A DNA stretch of 17,245 nucleotides from Sulfurospirillum sp. UBA1314 (GCA_002307095.1 DBTO01000286.1:5796-23040), one strand, 5' to 3'; counted from the stretch's first letter, positions 1 through 8,709 are shown. Numbers and translations: made by a program. The notes: generated by a model not told the origin, from the letters alone.

Positions 1-688
1 GCAAATCTAAGCTCCCCTCATAAAACGCTTTCCCCACGATGACACCAGAAACCTTTTGGCTCTGCTTCAACAGTATAATATCGTCTAAATTCTTTAAACC
101 TCCACTCGCAATCGTAGCAATACCCGAGGCTTCTGCGATAGAGAGTGTAAAATCAAGATTGACACCACTAAGCATACCATCGCGCCCGACATCGGTGCAG
201 ATGATCGCTTCCACCCCTGCATCGGCAAATGCGCATGCTAGCTCCGTTGCGCTCATCGTGGATTTTTCAGCCCAGCCTTCTACCGCAACATAACCATCAA
301 TGGCATCAATTCCAACCACTACGCGGTATTTTTGAGCCATTTCTTTGACAAACGCAGGATTTTTCAAGGCGATGGAACCTAAAATGACGCGATCAATGCC
401 TAAATCAACATAACGACGAATCGTCTCCTCATCGCGGATTCCGCCACCCAGTTCCAGTTTTAAATGGCAATTTTGACGAATTTTTTCAATCTGTTCAAGG
501 TTTTTAGGCTCGCCTGCAAATGCTCCGTTTAAATCGACCAGATGCACCCATTTTGAGCCCATCTCTTCAAACACTTTTGCCACTTCCCAAGGCTCATTCG
601 AGTAAATTTTAGCACTTTCCATCAGCCCTTTGGTAAGGCGTACGGCTTTGCCATCTTTGAGATCAATCGCTGGTAAAATATCCATCAT
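1..688 (-). CDS. hisA: HisA, phosphoribosylformimino-5-aminoimidazole carboxamide ribotide isomerase (3' end cut by window)
   Basis: HisA is the cytosolic TIM-barrel enzyme that isomerises ProFAR to PRFAR in histidine biosynthesis. The visible 229 codons begin MMDILPAIDLKDG. The first catalytic aspartate is in AIDL (residue 9 counting both methionines), and the second acidic residue is in the TDVGRDG loop near the middle. GGGIRDEE and ASGGLKN match the two phosphate-binding halves of the barrel. HisA is normally about 235-245 residues, so only a few C-terminal codons are missing. The ATG at 688 overlaps the hisH stop as ATGA. A second in-frame ATG at 685 lies five bases from the GGAG at 694-691 and could be the true start. 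Translation is probably coupled to hisH. Family identity is clear from the motifs; only the exact start is open. Confidence 0.95.
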   Translation of the reverse strand, partial: MMDILPAIDLKDGKAVRLTKGLMESAKIYSNEPWEVAKVFEEMGSKWVHLVDLNGAFAGEPKNLEQIEKIRQNCHLKLELGGGIRDEETIRRYVDLGIDRVILGSIALKNPAFVKEMAQKYRVVVGIDAIDGYVAVEGWAEKSTMSATELACAFADAGVEAIICTDVGRDGMLSGVNLDFTLSIAEASGIATIASGGLKNLDDIILLKQSQKVSGVIVGKAFYEGSLDL

Positions 689-1296
689 AACTCCACAAAA
701 TTCTTTAAAATTGCCAATCCATTGGCATGGGATTTCTCCGGGTGCGGCTGAAAGCCAAAAACATTGTTTTTTTGAACGGCACTGGGAAATTCATACCCGT
801 ACATGGTCTTACCAATCGTGTATTGATCATCACAGCGTGCATGAAAACTGTGCACAAAATAGAGATAAAACGACTCAGGCATTCCTTTAAACAAAGGGGT
901 TTCTTTCTTTACATGTAATTGATTCCAGCCCATATGAGGCACTTTAAGGCGTTGATCAAACCGTGACGTATCAAACTTCACGATCTCGCCTTCGATCAAA
1001 CCAAGTCCAGCACAATCACCAAACTCAACACTGCTTTCAAACAGCAGTTGCATCCCAAGGCAGATCCCTAACAGGGGTTTTCCAGAAGCGGCAAATGTTC
1101 TTACAGCCTCGTCAAGATTTCGCTCTTTGAGGCACATCATCGCATCTTTAAACGCCCCAACACCTGGTAAAATAATCTTATCGAACTTCGCCACAGCATC
1201 GGCATCTTTAACAATTTCAACCGCGACACCAAGCTTTTCAAACGCATTGGTGACACTTCTGAGATTGCCCATATTGTAATCAATCAAACCTATCAT
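685..1296 (-). CDS. hisH: HisH, imidazole glycerol phosphate synthase glutamine amidotransferase subunit
   Basis: HisH is a class I glutamine amidotransferase that releases ammonia and channels it to HisF, which turns PRFAR into imidazole glycerol phosphate and AICAR. The 203-residue length is normal for the family. The catalytic triad is visible: Cys79 in GICLGMQLL, and His185 and Glu187 in PHPEKS. The N-terminal IDYNMGNLRSV and the oxyanion strand LPGVGAF are also typical. The gene overlaps hisA downstream and the pglG-like gene upstream, both by ATGA. HisF is not in the window. Because hisA follows directly, I read this as true histidine synthesis rather than the sugar-amidation HisH copies known from some O-antigen loci. 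Confidence 0.95.
   Translation of the reverse strand: MIGLIDYNMGNLRSVTNAFEKLGVAVEIVKDADAVAKFDKIILPGVGAFKDAMMCLKERNLDEAVRTFAASGKPLLGICLGMQLLFESSVEFGDCAGLGLIEGEIVKFDTSRFDQRLKVPHMGWNQLHVKKETPLFKGMPESFYLYFVHSFHARCDDQYTIGKTMYGYEFPSAVQKNNVFGFQPHPEKSHANGLAILKNFVEL
909..918. repeat. TTACATGTAA palindrome, copy 1
   Basis: Perfect 10-base palindrome inside hisH, read there as Leu-His-Val. Confidence 0.85.
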
Positions 1297-2198
1297 GAAT
1301 CTCTCTTTGGCGGAATGGATTTAAGGTAAAACGCGAGCCCGAAGAGTAAGAATGTCACACCTCCAAGCAGGTAAACCGCGTACAAAATATGTGCTGCGTC
1401 AATAATCGCAAATTTAAAGACGAGCATCAGCGCTTCAATGGCAAGGGCGATAATAATTGAGCCTAAAAAACGCACCATTGTTTTGTGCATTCCCCCACTC
1501 TCATCGCGTTCATTTCGACCTAACACTTCCTCTTCAAAGATCGTTTTCACCAGGTCAAAAATAGCTAAAGAGAGTGTGACCAAAATGGTTGATTCAAACA
1601 TCGCTTTAATATCAAGAAGATCAAACTGAAGTCCGTGCATAAAAAGGCTGCGCATCCCATTGAAGAGCAATAAAAGCGCGATTGCAAGCAAAGAGAGGGA
1701 AAAAACAGTGTAAATCACTTGTGAGCTTTTGCCAAAAACAGACTGTAATGATGAGGGGTGAGCAATTTTTAAAATGTGCTCTAAAGAGACATCGATACAG
1801 GCAATAAATTTAAGAATCCCTTGCTCATCATAAATAGGATACGATGCCGTCACCGTTAAATCATTGGTCAATGTCGAAGGATACGGATCGCTTAGAACAC
1901 AGCGTTTTTCGCGCACTGCTCGGTAATAATAGGACTTTCCACTACGATTTTGACCGAGACCTCCTTTACGGTGTGGATCATCGGTGATGTTATTGATGAC
2001 TTGATCGCCTTTGTTATCCAGCAAATAAAGGGCTTCAAACTCTTCGACTTCGTGGACGATTTTATCTAGGCTCGCACTGATAACATCCAAATTAGGTTCA
2101 GGCATACGGTTAGGGATATTACGCGTAAAGAGATAGCACAAATAGGCTCTTGCTCTGGTTCTAACTTCAGAAAACTGCTGAATCTCACGAATGACCAT
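1293..2198 (-). CDS. pglG: PglG-like membrane protein with PDC/Cache sensor domain
   Basis: This 301-residue protein has two parts. Residues about 35-150 look like a PDC (Cache) sensor fold: EFEALYLLDNKGD, then SYYYRAV near 89-95, SDPYPS near 103-108, TVTASYPIYDE near 115-125 and a closing IACIDVSL. Four hydrophobic segments follow at about 161-180, 204-220, 243-263 and 270-291. There is no signal peptide or N-terminal membrane helix before the PDC part. Size, architecture and position beside pglB and pglF match Campylobacter PglG, a general glycosylation pathway membrane protein of about 300 residues whose function is not established. The start is the ATG at 2198 with AAGG-type bases upstream; 31 bases separate it from pglB. 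Assignment to PglG is from memory of the family and context; the sensor-plus-membrane architecture is read from the sequence. Confidence 0.72.
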   Translation of the reverse strand: MVIREIQQFSEVRTRARAYLCYLFTRNIPNRMPEPNLDVISASLDKIVHEVEEFEALYLLDNKGDQVINNITDDPHRKGGLGQNRSGKSYYYRAVREKRCVLSDPYPSTLTNDLTVTASYPIYDEQGILKFIACIDVSLEHILKIAHPSSLQSVFGKSSQVIYTVFSLSLLAIALLLLFNGMRSLFMHGLQFDLLDIKAMFESTILVTLSLAIFDLVKTIFEEEVLGRNERDESGGMHKTMVRFLGSIIIALAIEALMLVFKFAIIDAAHILYAVYLLGGVTFLLFGLAFYLKSIPPKRDS

Positions 2199-2229
2199 AT
2201 CGCTTACCTTTTGTTTTTTATTATTTTAG

Positions 2230-4392
2230 CTAAATTTTGAGCCGATACACTTTAGCGTATGCCTCTAAACTCATCGGTTCAAAAAATCGTTCATCATAAT
2301 TTTCCAACACAAAGAGTTGAATATAGGTCGAATGAAACATTGCCTCATCGAGAATGAGAAACGTATTGTACGCTTGCATATAAATAATTGAGAAAAGCCC
2401 ATCAGGATGAATGACATTTTGCTCTTTAATCAGTTTAAATTCAGGCGTATACGCTGTTTGGATGAAATTTTTAACGGGAACTTCTTGATTGCCAATTTTA
2501 AGCATTCCTTTGGCTTTATCCAACACCACACCACTGCTAAAATTAAGCAGGGTTCCCGTATCTTTAAACTGTGTCGTTTGAAAAAAGAAAGGCTGGCGAG
2601 TCATTTTACCGCTCATCAGATCCATATTGCTAAATTGCGCAACCGTTGGGAAAATACCCATCATGCGGTACGGCAGATAAAAATAAATTTCCCTTGTTTT
2701 AGCAGGCAACGTTAGAGGTGTCTGAAGTGCATCCAGAAAATCATTGGCATCATGAAAACCATAATCTAAGGTCATTTGAGCCGTATTATTTAAAATATCA
2801 TGCTGTTGCTCTTTTGGTTTGGTCTCATTCTCTTCCGCTGTTGTAAATGCTTTTTCCGTGTATTCCACTTCCAAACGAGCAAGCCTCGCCGCACTTTCTT
2901 GATCATTCGTCAACATAAAACTTACAGGAAAATTAACGCCTCCATCATGCTTTCCGCCATCAATCAATGTTTTGGTATCGGCATAATAACGCAAAGGATA
3001 CCCATAATCCCACCATGCAACGATATAATCTTCTCTGCCTGCAATTTTGCGAAGCGAATCAAGCTGTTCCACTTCCATTTTATTCATCACCGTTGGCACA
3101 CGATAATCGATTACATGTAAAAGATTTGGGTACAAAACACCAAGACTTGAGAGAATCACAAAGCTCGATTTAACAAGCCCTCCAAGCCGTTCATTGATAA
3201 AAAGTCCTGTGATATAGGCACTCCATCTAAAAAGCAGATACGCCACACCCAAAGCACACACCGGCACAGCATAAATGGTAAAACGCAAACCTCCCCAAAG
3301 GGCTAAAAAGCCAAGCCCTAATAATGGCAAGCCAAGAAGCATCGCCGGGTATTTTTTGACCATCAAAACATAGCCAATGAGAGAAAGGATAAACGTGATC
3401 GTATGCCCACTAATACGCTCGGCAAAAGTGACAAAGTCAATTTGACCGGCTTCACGTACGGTTTGCATTACGGAGAAAAAATGTAAAGGCAATATATCTT
3501 GGGTAATCTCTATGCTATCTTTAAAAACATAAAGCTTTAGCCTAAACCAAATAGGCTCTAACCCACCACTGAGAATAAAAAGTATCACTGATGCTGCTAA
3601 AAAATACCATACATACTGTTTGAGTTTGCCCTGCTTAAAGCTGATATAAACACCAATAACGATCACGAATCGTACTAAACTTGGTAATCCCATCATCGCA
3701 AAAAGCATCATCGTTAAAAGTTTGAAATGAAAAATATTTTTCCGATCAAACAGTAGCGCATACACCAAAATCAACCCAAAATAAGAAAATTCTAAGGAGT
3801 AACTCTGAGGGTACCACCAACGATAAGCGATAATCTCTAAGGCGGTAATTAACAGGTATTTTTCTTCGTGTGTGCGCAAGGCTAAGATGAGCGACCACAA
3901 GAGAAATGTAGGAAAAACAATATTGAGCATATCCGTATCGTAATAGCCGATCATTGTTCGGTTGTAATAACTCACTGCAATAGAGGCAAGGAGTGCTGCT
4001 AAAAAACCCATTTCTACCATTTTAAAATTATGAGCAATGAGAATGATAGGAATCACAATAAGAGAACCAAGAACAGCAGGCATATAAAAAATAATGGTCT
4101 CTAAAGAAAAGGGCAATACTTTTACAGTCGCATACGTAAGCCAAGATGTAGCTTCTGAAATAGGCGAAAGATTGTGTTTGATAAAAATGCCACTTAGAAG
4201 ATCTCTTGCACCTTCTGCCCAAAAATAGCCATCATTCGTATTGATCATAAACTGTCCGGCAAATTTAAAACTCTCATAGTCGCTAAATTGATAGACCCAA
4301 ATCAGCCGTACGCAAAAACTAAATGCAAAAGCAAGTACAATCAGACTTATAATGAGATAGACACTCTTCTTATCCGTTAAATATTGATTCAT
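2230..4392 (-). CDS. pglB: PglB, bacterial oligosaccharyltransferase (STT3 family)
   Basis: PglB transfers a glycan from an undecaprenyl-pyrophosphate carrier to asparagine in D/E-X-N-X-S/T sequons on the periplasmic face of the inner membrane. At 720 residues it is close to the C. jejuni enzyme (713). The first 430 or so residues are polytopic membrane sequence; the rest is a periplasmic domain. Visible motifs are Asp54 in NTNDGYFWAEGAR, the metal-binding DTD at 152-154, Glu314 in QTVREAGQIDF (the external-loop glutamate), WWDYG at 460-464, and MMGI at 577-580, fitting the MxxI motif. All expected catalytic residues are therefore present. The ATG at 4392 is preceded by AGGGA at 4403-4399, which overlaps the pglF stop codon. 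The gene lies nine bases after pglF. Confidence 0.96.
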   Translation of the reverse strand: MNQYLTDKKSVYLIISLIVLAFAFSFCVRLIWVYQFSDYESFKFAGQFMINTNDGYFWAEGARDLLSGIFIKHNLSPISEATSWLTYATVKVLPFSLETIIFYMPAVLGSLIVIPIILIAHNFKMVEMGFLAALLASIAVSYYNRTMIGYYDTDMLNIVFPTFLLWSLILALRTHEEKYLLITALEIIAYRWWYPQSYSLEFSYFGLILVYALLFDRKNIFHFKLLTMMLFAMMGLPSLVRFVIVIGVYISFKQGKLKQYVWYFLAASVILFILSGGLEPIWFRLKLYVFKDSIEITQDILPLHFFSVMQTVREAGQIDFVTFAERISGHTITFILSLIGYVLMVKKYPAMLLGLPLLGLGFLALWGGLRFTIYAVPVCALGVAYLLFRWSAYITGLFINERLGGLVKSSFVILSSLGVLYPNLLHVIDYRVPTVMNKMEVEQLDSLRKIAGREDYIVAWWDYGYPLRYYADTKTLIDGGKHDGGVNFPVSFMLTNDQESAARLARLEVEYTEKAFTTAEENETKPKEQQHDILNNTAQMTLDYGFHDANDFLDALQTPLTLPAKTREIYFYLPYRMMGIFPTVAQFSNMDLMSGKMTRQPFFFQTTQFKDTGTLLNFSSGVVLDKAKGMLKIGNQEVPVKNFIQTAYTPEFKLIKEQNVIHPDGLFSIIYMQAYNTFLILDEAMFHSTYIQLFVLENYDERFFEPMSLEAYAKVYRLKI
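3111..3120. repeat. TTACATGTAA palindrome, copy 2
   Basis: Perfect 10-base palindrome inside pglB, read as Leu-His-Val at about residue 425. Confidence 0.85.
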
Positions 4393-4401
4393 CCCTAATC
4401 C

Positions 4402-6135
4402 CTATTGTGCGTTATGATTAAACTCAGGAACAATCTCTTTGAGTTTGCTAATTTTATCGTTACATGTAAACAGCTCTTCGATATCGGAGCAGAGTTTATC
4501 AATCGCATACGGAGTTTTGTTTGTGACCATAATCGACTCATAGGCTGTCTTTTTATCGCTCTCATGGATGAGCAACTCTTCATAAAGTTTTTCGCCAGGA
4601 CGAAGCCCCGTAAATTCAATCGCAATCTCTTTTTTACCCGAGAGATCAATCATCTTTTGCGCTAAATCAGCAATTTTAACCGGCTCACCCATATCCAAAA
4701 TAAAAAGCTCTCCGTTTTCGCCGATAGCCCCTGTTTGAAGCACCAACTCGCATGCTTCAGGGATAAGCATAAAATAGCGCGTAATTTCAGGATGCGTCAC
4801 CGTAATAGGGCCACCTTTTTCAATTTGCGCTTTAAACTTTGGAATAACAGAGCCACTACTGCCCAGAACATTGCCAAAACGAACCGCTACGATGTGCGTC
4901 TCTTTGGCGTCTACATTTTGAGCGTAAAGCTCACAAATACGTTTGGTCGTTCCCATTACATTGGTCGGACGTACTGCTTTATCGGTTGAGATTAAAATAA
5001 ATTTTTGAACCCCATGCTTAATGGCAAAATCAATGCAAATTTTAGTTCCTAAAACATTGTTTAAAATGCCCTCTTCCACATTGGATTCTACTAAAGGAAC
5101 ATGCTTATAGGCTGCGGCATGCACAACAATCTCTGGTTTATACATCGCAAATGTCTTATCCATCAAGGATTCATTGAGAACACTTTGCATAATTGGCACC
5201 AGTTTATCGCTTTGCAACTCTTCCATCAACTGGTACAGATTAAATTCACTGTGATCAATCAAAATAAGCTTTTTAGCCCCATGTTTCAGGCATTGGCGAA
5301 CAATCTCACTGCCAATACTTCCACCCGCTCCCGTGATCATAATCGTCTTATTTTGGATAAACTGCGAAATTTTCACTTTATCAAGATCTTTTGGGTGCCT
5401 TGCTAAAAGATCCTCAACGGTGATCTCTTTAAGTTGGTGGGATAAAAAAGTATCGGAAAGAATCAAATCCAATGAAGGTAAAATTTTAATCTCATGAAAA
5501 TAAGGTTTGAGCTCTTCATAAATGGCATTGATAGTTTTAGGTAACGCTGAGGGCATAGCGATCAAAAGGAGATCGTACTTGCTGTCGCCCAACTTCTCTT
5601 TTAGTTCATCTTTGGAAATGATGCGAACACTATCGATACTGCGCTTTTGAAGTCGTTTGTCATCATCAACAAAATAACGCGTTTTGTATGCGGTATTACG
5701 ATACTCTTCTTCCAATTTTAGTCCTGATTTTCCAGCACCATAAATCACCAACGTTTTATCTTTGTAAGTACGACTATGATTGACCCAAAAGTAATAAAGA
5801 TACATCACAAAGGTAATCGAAAAAAGATAAAAGAAGAGCTCCGAGAGCAGCAACGCTAAACGAACATGGGTATAAAAGAGTGGCGCATAAACGCAAAATG
5901 CGATAATATAAACAAGGCTTTTGAGTAAAAAAGTCTTTTGAGTCACTTTAGACCACGAGAGTGAATAGTCTTTAAAAAGGATGATAGAAGCCCCTATACG
6001 CACAACCATCACAACACCAATGACTTCAAATTGAACAGGATAATGAAAAATCCAATACGTCCACAAAAAAGTTACCAGTGTTAAAACAATGATGACTAAA
6101 ATATTTAAAATCCGTTTATCAAGGGTCAATAACAT
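4402..6135 (-). CDS. pglF: PglF/WbpM-type membrane UDP-GlcNAc 4,6-dehydratase
   Basis: This enzyme converts UDP-GlcNAc to UDP-4-keto-6-deoxy-GlcNAc, the entry step to bacillosamine, QuiNAc and FucNAc. The 577 residues show four membrane segments (about 10-120), a first Rossmann-like domain starting VIYGAGKSG (130-138), and the catalytic SDR domain with TGAGGSIGSE (268-277). The active-site STDKA (383-387) and M394-G-T-T-K398 (Met replacing the usual YxxxK tyrosine) are hallmarks of this membrane-bound subfamily. RPGEKLYEE (512-520) is the usual C-terminal signature. The start ATG overlaps the upstream stop as TAATG. The order reductase, WbpL-like enzyme, dehydratase resembles the wbpV-wbpL-wbpM order recalled from Pseudomonas O-antigen loci, so a WbpM-like role fits as well as a PglF role. 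No PglE or PglD partner is present. Confidence 0.9.
   Translation of the reverse strand: MLLTLDKRILNILVIIVLTLVTFLWTYWIFHYPVQFEVIGVVMVVRIGASIILFKDYSLSWSKVTQKTFLLKSLVYIIAFCVYAPLFYTHVRLALLLSELFFYLFSITFVMYLYYFWVNHSRTYKDKTLVIYGAGKSGLKLEEEYRNTAYKTRYFVDDDKRLQKRSIDSVRIISKDELKEKLGDSKYDLLLIAMPSALPKTINAIYEELKPYFHEIKILPSLDLILSDTFLSHQLKEITVEDLLARHPKDLDKVKISQFIQNKTIMITGAGGSIGSEIVRQCLKHGAKKLILIDHSEFNLYQLMEELQSDKLVPIMQSVLNESLMDKTFAMYKPEIVVHAAAYKHVPLVESNVEEGILNNVLGTKICIDFAIKHGVQKFILISTDKAVRPTNVMGTTKRICELYAQNVDAKETHIVAVRFGNVLGSSGSVIPKFKAQIEKGGPITVTHPEITRYFMLIPEACELVLQTGAIGENGELFILDMGEPVKIADLAQKMIDLSGKKEIAIEFTGLRPGEKLYEELLIHESDKKTAYESIMVTNKTPYAIDKLCSDIEELFTCNDKISKLKEIVPEFNHNAQ
4460..4469. repeat. TTACATGTAA palindrome, copy 3
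   Basis: Perfect 10-base palindrome near the 3' end of pglF, read in another frame as Phe-Thr-Cys. Confidence 0.85.
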
Positions 6136-7106
6136 TATTCAAACTTCTTTCGTTGATCCACCATCTTCATCACACCATAAAGCGCTAAAATTGTTACCAT
6201 AAAATATCCCATTGTGTTGCTTGGTTGAACGAACGCACTATACCCTAAAATCACTAAAACAAGATTAACACCCAATGCTAAGAAGACGACCCGATCATGC
6301 GAAACTCCACTTTGCACTAAACGTTGATACACATGTTTACGGTGAGCCTGTGAGAGTTTTTCATGACTTCGATAACGTCGCAGAAGTGTTAAAGTTGCAT
6401 CAAACCAAAAGAGCCCAAAAAGAATAATCCAAATAAAAATCGAAAAACCACTGTTTTGATAATAAATGGAAAAGATAGCAACCGTATAGCCCAAAAGTGT
6501 ACTGCCAACATCGCCCATAAAAATTTTAGCCTTATGCCAGTTCCACACTAAAAAACCTGCCACAGAAGCGGCCAAAACGAAGAAGTGCCCTCCCCCAAAC
6601 AAAAGCCATCCAGCAATGGCTAAAAAGATCGCTTCACTGCCTGCATAACCGTCAATGCCATCTAAAAAATTATAGAGGTTGATGAACCACATGATCCCTA
6701 AAAAAGCCAACGCATTGGTAATAAACGGATTTTCAATCATCCAAAACCCAAAATCAATTCGCTCAAGTCCACCAAGCGCATAGAGCCCTGCAATACTGAC
6801 ACCCGCTTGCACCAACAGCCTTAGTTTTGGTGATAACTCATAAAGATCATCAAAGTAACTCACAAAAGAAAGCACACTTCCACACATGAGTGCATAGAAT
6901 AAAGAAGGCTCAATCTCTTTACATGTAAAAAGATAAACAAGACCCAAAAACCATGTCAGAGCAATCGCAATTCCCCCGCCATGCGGTGTTGGTGTTATGT
7001 GAGAACTGCGTTCATTGACTGAGGCAAGTAATGATTTTTTAAGGGCATAGATGCGAATAAGATAGGTTAAAAGAAATGAAGCCATAAGAATAGATAGATA
7101 GATCAT
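6135..7106 (-). CDS. WbpL/WecA-like undecaprenyl-phosphate HexNAc-1-phosphate transferase
   Basis: This is a polytopic phosphoglycosyltransferase of the MraY/WecA/WbpL family. It moves a HexNAc-1-phosphate from a UDP-sugar to undecaprenyl phosphate at the cytosolic face of the inner membrane, starting a lipid-linked glycan. In 323 residues all family motifs appear: SSHITPTPHGGG (34-45), the Mg-binding FDDLYELSP (85-93), NLYNFLDGIDG (143-153), IFMGDVGS (195-202) and the substrate-selecting HRKHVYQRL loop (255-263). The HxxHxYQRL form and the PTPHGGG start are more like WbpL than WecA. WbpL in Pseudomonas accepts 6-deoxy-HexNAc donors, which fits the neighbouring dehydratase and reductase. Both junctions are TAATG overlaps. 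Substrate is inferred, not shown. Confidence 0.87.
   Translation of the reverse strand: MIYLSILMASFLLTYLIRIYALKKSLLASVNERSSHITPTPHGGGIAIALTWFLGLVYLFTCKEIEPSLFYALMCGSVLSFVSYFDDLYELSPKLRLLVQAGVSIAGLYALGGLERIDFGFWMIENPFITNALAFLGIMWFINLYNFLDGIDGYAGSEAIFLAIAGWLLFGGGHFFVLAASVAGFLVWNWHKAKIFMGDVGSTLLGYTVAIFSIYYQNSGFSIFIWIILFGLFWFDATLTLLRRYRSHEKLSQAHRKHVYQRLVQSGVSHDRVVFLALGVNLVLVILGYSAFVQPSNTMGYFMVTILALYGVMKMVDQRKKFE
6919..6928. repeat. TTACATGTAA palindrome, copy 4
   Basis: Perfect copy inside the WbpL-like gene, extended to the 12-base palindrome TTTACATGTAAA (6918-6929) and read as Phe-Thr-Cys. Confidence 0.85.
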
Positions 7107-7963
7107 TACACAGAACCTTGGATCATCATAGCAATACCTTCTTGCATTGAATAGGGATTTTTAAACTGCAGAACTTCTTTTGTATAGCGATTATCTACTG
7201 TCAAACTTTCAAATAGTCGTTTGTAAAAGGAAGGTTTAACCCATTTGAGGAACATCGCAAATAAAGGTAGTTGGATCAATAAAAGTTTTTTCTTTTTAAC
7301 TTTGGCAAGCTCTTGTATTAACTCCGTAGTCGAAAGAGGTGCATCATCGCCTGCTAAAAAAATACCACCTTTGCGTTGATCTATAAGCGTATTAAGCAAG
7401 GCACACAAATTCCCAATATAAACAAAACTCCGTTTATTTTCAATACCACCTAAAGGCAAGAGTGGAATTGTATCAATCAGTTTCATCAGATTTTGCATAT
7501 TCGCTTTAACACCCCGACCATAAACAATAGGTGTTCGTATAATCGAAACTATAAAATCATTATCTGCTAACGCTTTAAGTTCTTGCTCAGCTTTTAATTT
7601 ACTTCTCCCATAAGCATCTTCGGGATGACATGGACTAATTTCAGTATAGGCACGATCACTCTCTTCACCATAGACTTTTACTGTACTCATAAAAATAAAC
7701 TGTTTAACGTGATTCGCTTTTGCTTTTCGTGCCAACTGTAGTGTCTGAGCAACATTGACTTGCTCATAAGCTTCATCACTTGCGCCACCCATCTGGTGCA
7801 CTAATGCGGAGAGATGAATGATGGCCTCTACACCTTTTACATGTAAAGTTTCCATATCATCTTTTAAAAATGAAAACGTCTGAATTGTGTATTTATACGC
7901 ATACTCTTTTTGGAAATAACGTCCAATAAAACCACGAGCCCCTGTTAGTAAAAGCTTTTTCAT
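7106..7963 (-). CDS. WbpV-like NAD(P)-dependent UDP-4-keto-6-deoxy-HexNAc reductase
   Basis: This is an extended SDR enzyme of 285 residues. The nucleotide-binding motif is TGARGFIG (7-14), the active-site segment is MSTVKVYGE (92-100), and the catalytic pair is Tyr118 and Lys122 in AYGRSK. The segments TPIVYGRGVKANM (144-156) and RSFVYIGNL are typical of the WbpV-like branch, recalled as UDP-QuiNAc-forming C4 reductases, rather than of GalE. Directly downstream lie the WbpL-like transferase and the 4,6-dehydratase. Together these suggest UDP-GlcNAc to 4-keto intermediate to UDP-QuiNAc (or FucNAc) to lipid-linked sugar. The start ATG at 7963 overlaps the upstream GT2 stop as ATGA. A C4-epimerase activity is the main alternative. 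Confidence 0.78.
   Translation of the reverse strand: MKKLLLTGARGFIGRYFQKEYAYKYTIQTFSFLKDDMETLHVKGVEAIIHLSALVHQMGGASDEAYEQVNVAQTLQLARKAKANHVKQFIFMSTVKVYGEESDRAYTEISPCHPEDAYGRSKLKAEQELKALADNDFIVSIIRTPIVYGRGVKANMQNLMKLIDTIPLLPLGGIENKRSFVYIGNLCALLNTLIDQRKGGIFLAGDDAPLSTTELIQELAKVKKKKLLLIQLPLFAMFLKWVKPSFYKRLFESLTVDNRYTKEVLQFKNPYSMQEGIAMMIQGSV
7837..7846. repeat. TTACATGTAA palindrome, copy 5
   Basis: Perfect copy inside the WbpV-like gene, also the full 12-base form (7836-7847), read as Leu-His-Val. Confidence 0.85.
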
Positions 7964-8709
7964 CGCTTTAAAAGTCCTAATAATTTTTTAGGATACTTAG
8001 AAAGAACCTTCCACCAATTCGTATCGATCCCATTTTCGGCACATGCTCTTAAGATTTCTTGATTGATAACAACATTGCTTTTAAAATTTGTCGTACTAAC
8101 ACCGCCTGTTCTCATTTTCACAATCGGTCTTTGTAAATAAAAATAGCTTATGGCATATTTGCCTAAAAAACGTGCTAATAACTCATAATCAGCTGCTATT
8201 TTATAGTCGGTTTTAAAATACCCATATTTTTCATACACCTCTCGTTTTACAAAAAAAGTAGGATGTGCGGGCATCCAACCATACGCAAATTTAGCCGGAC
8301 TAAAATAGCTACTATCATAATAACGCACAATTTTGTCTAGGTTATCAGGTTGAACATAGATCAAATCTGCAAACATACTCTCAACAGCATGCGTTTCAAA
8401 AATAGCAACAACTTTTTCAATAACATCCTGACTCATATACATATCATCACTATTAAGAATACCGACAACATCCCCCGTAGCGAGTTTCAAACCTTTATTC
8501 ATTGCATCATAAATTCCCTTATCAGGTTCACTGATACATTTTGCAATTTTAGACCCATAAGAGGCTATGACATTAACCGTGCCGTCCGTACTTTTACCAT
8601 CAATGATAATATATTCGATATTGGAATAAGTTTGTGAAAGTACCGAATCAATCGCGCTTTTTATCACATGCGCATTGTTATACACAACCGTAATAATAGA
8701 AACTTTCAT
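7960..8709 (-). CDS. Family 2 glycosyltransferase (WcaA-like)
   Basis: This is a cytosolic GT-A glycosyltransferase of 249 residues that would add one sugar to the lipid-linked glycan. The N-terminal VSIITVVYNN strand, Asp37 in IIIDGKSTDGT, EPDKGIYDAMNKG (61-73) and the metal-binding NSDD (86-89) are all in place. A PAHPTFF segment and AADYELLAR near residues 193-201 are the usual acceptor-side motifs. It is a distant paralogue of the GT2 at 11557-12438, sharing the same run of motifs. Its ATG overlaps the stop of the GT9-like gene as ATGA. The sugar donor cannot be read from the sequence. Confidence 0.88.
   Translation of the reverse strand: MKVSIITVVYNNAHVIKSAIDSVLSQTYSNIEYIIIDGKSTDGTVNVIASYGSKIAKCISEPDKGIYDAMNKGLKLATGDVVGILNSDDMYMSQDVIEKVVAIFETHAVESMFADLIYVQPDNLDKIVRYYDSSYFSPAKFAYGWMPAHPTFFVKREVYEKYGYFKTDYKIAADYELLARFLGKYAISYFYLQRPIVKMRTGGVSTTNFKSNVVINQEILRACAENGIDTNWWKVLSKYPKKLLGLLKR

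Noticed and set aside
685..1296. HisH as a sugar amidotransferase, as in O-antigen loci with HisH2/HisF2 copies
   Set aside because: hisA follows with an ATGA overlap, no HisF2 or WbpG-like partner is present, and the pair fits ordinary histidine synthesis.
2199..2229. Terminator or promoter in the largest intergenic gap
   Set aside because: The 31 bases are A/T-rich but have no inverted repeat, and I see no clear -35/-10 pair; they contain mainly the ribosome binding site for the PglG-like gene.
2800..3120. Plus-strand open frames opposite pglB, and similar ones opposite other genes
   Set aside because: They are antisense to a gene with complete catalytic motifs and show no family motif or convincing ribosome binding site.
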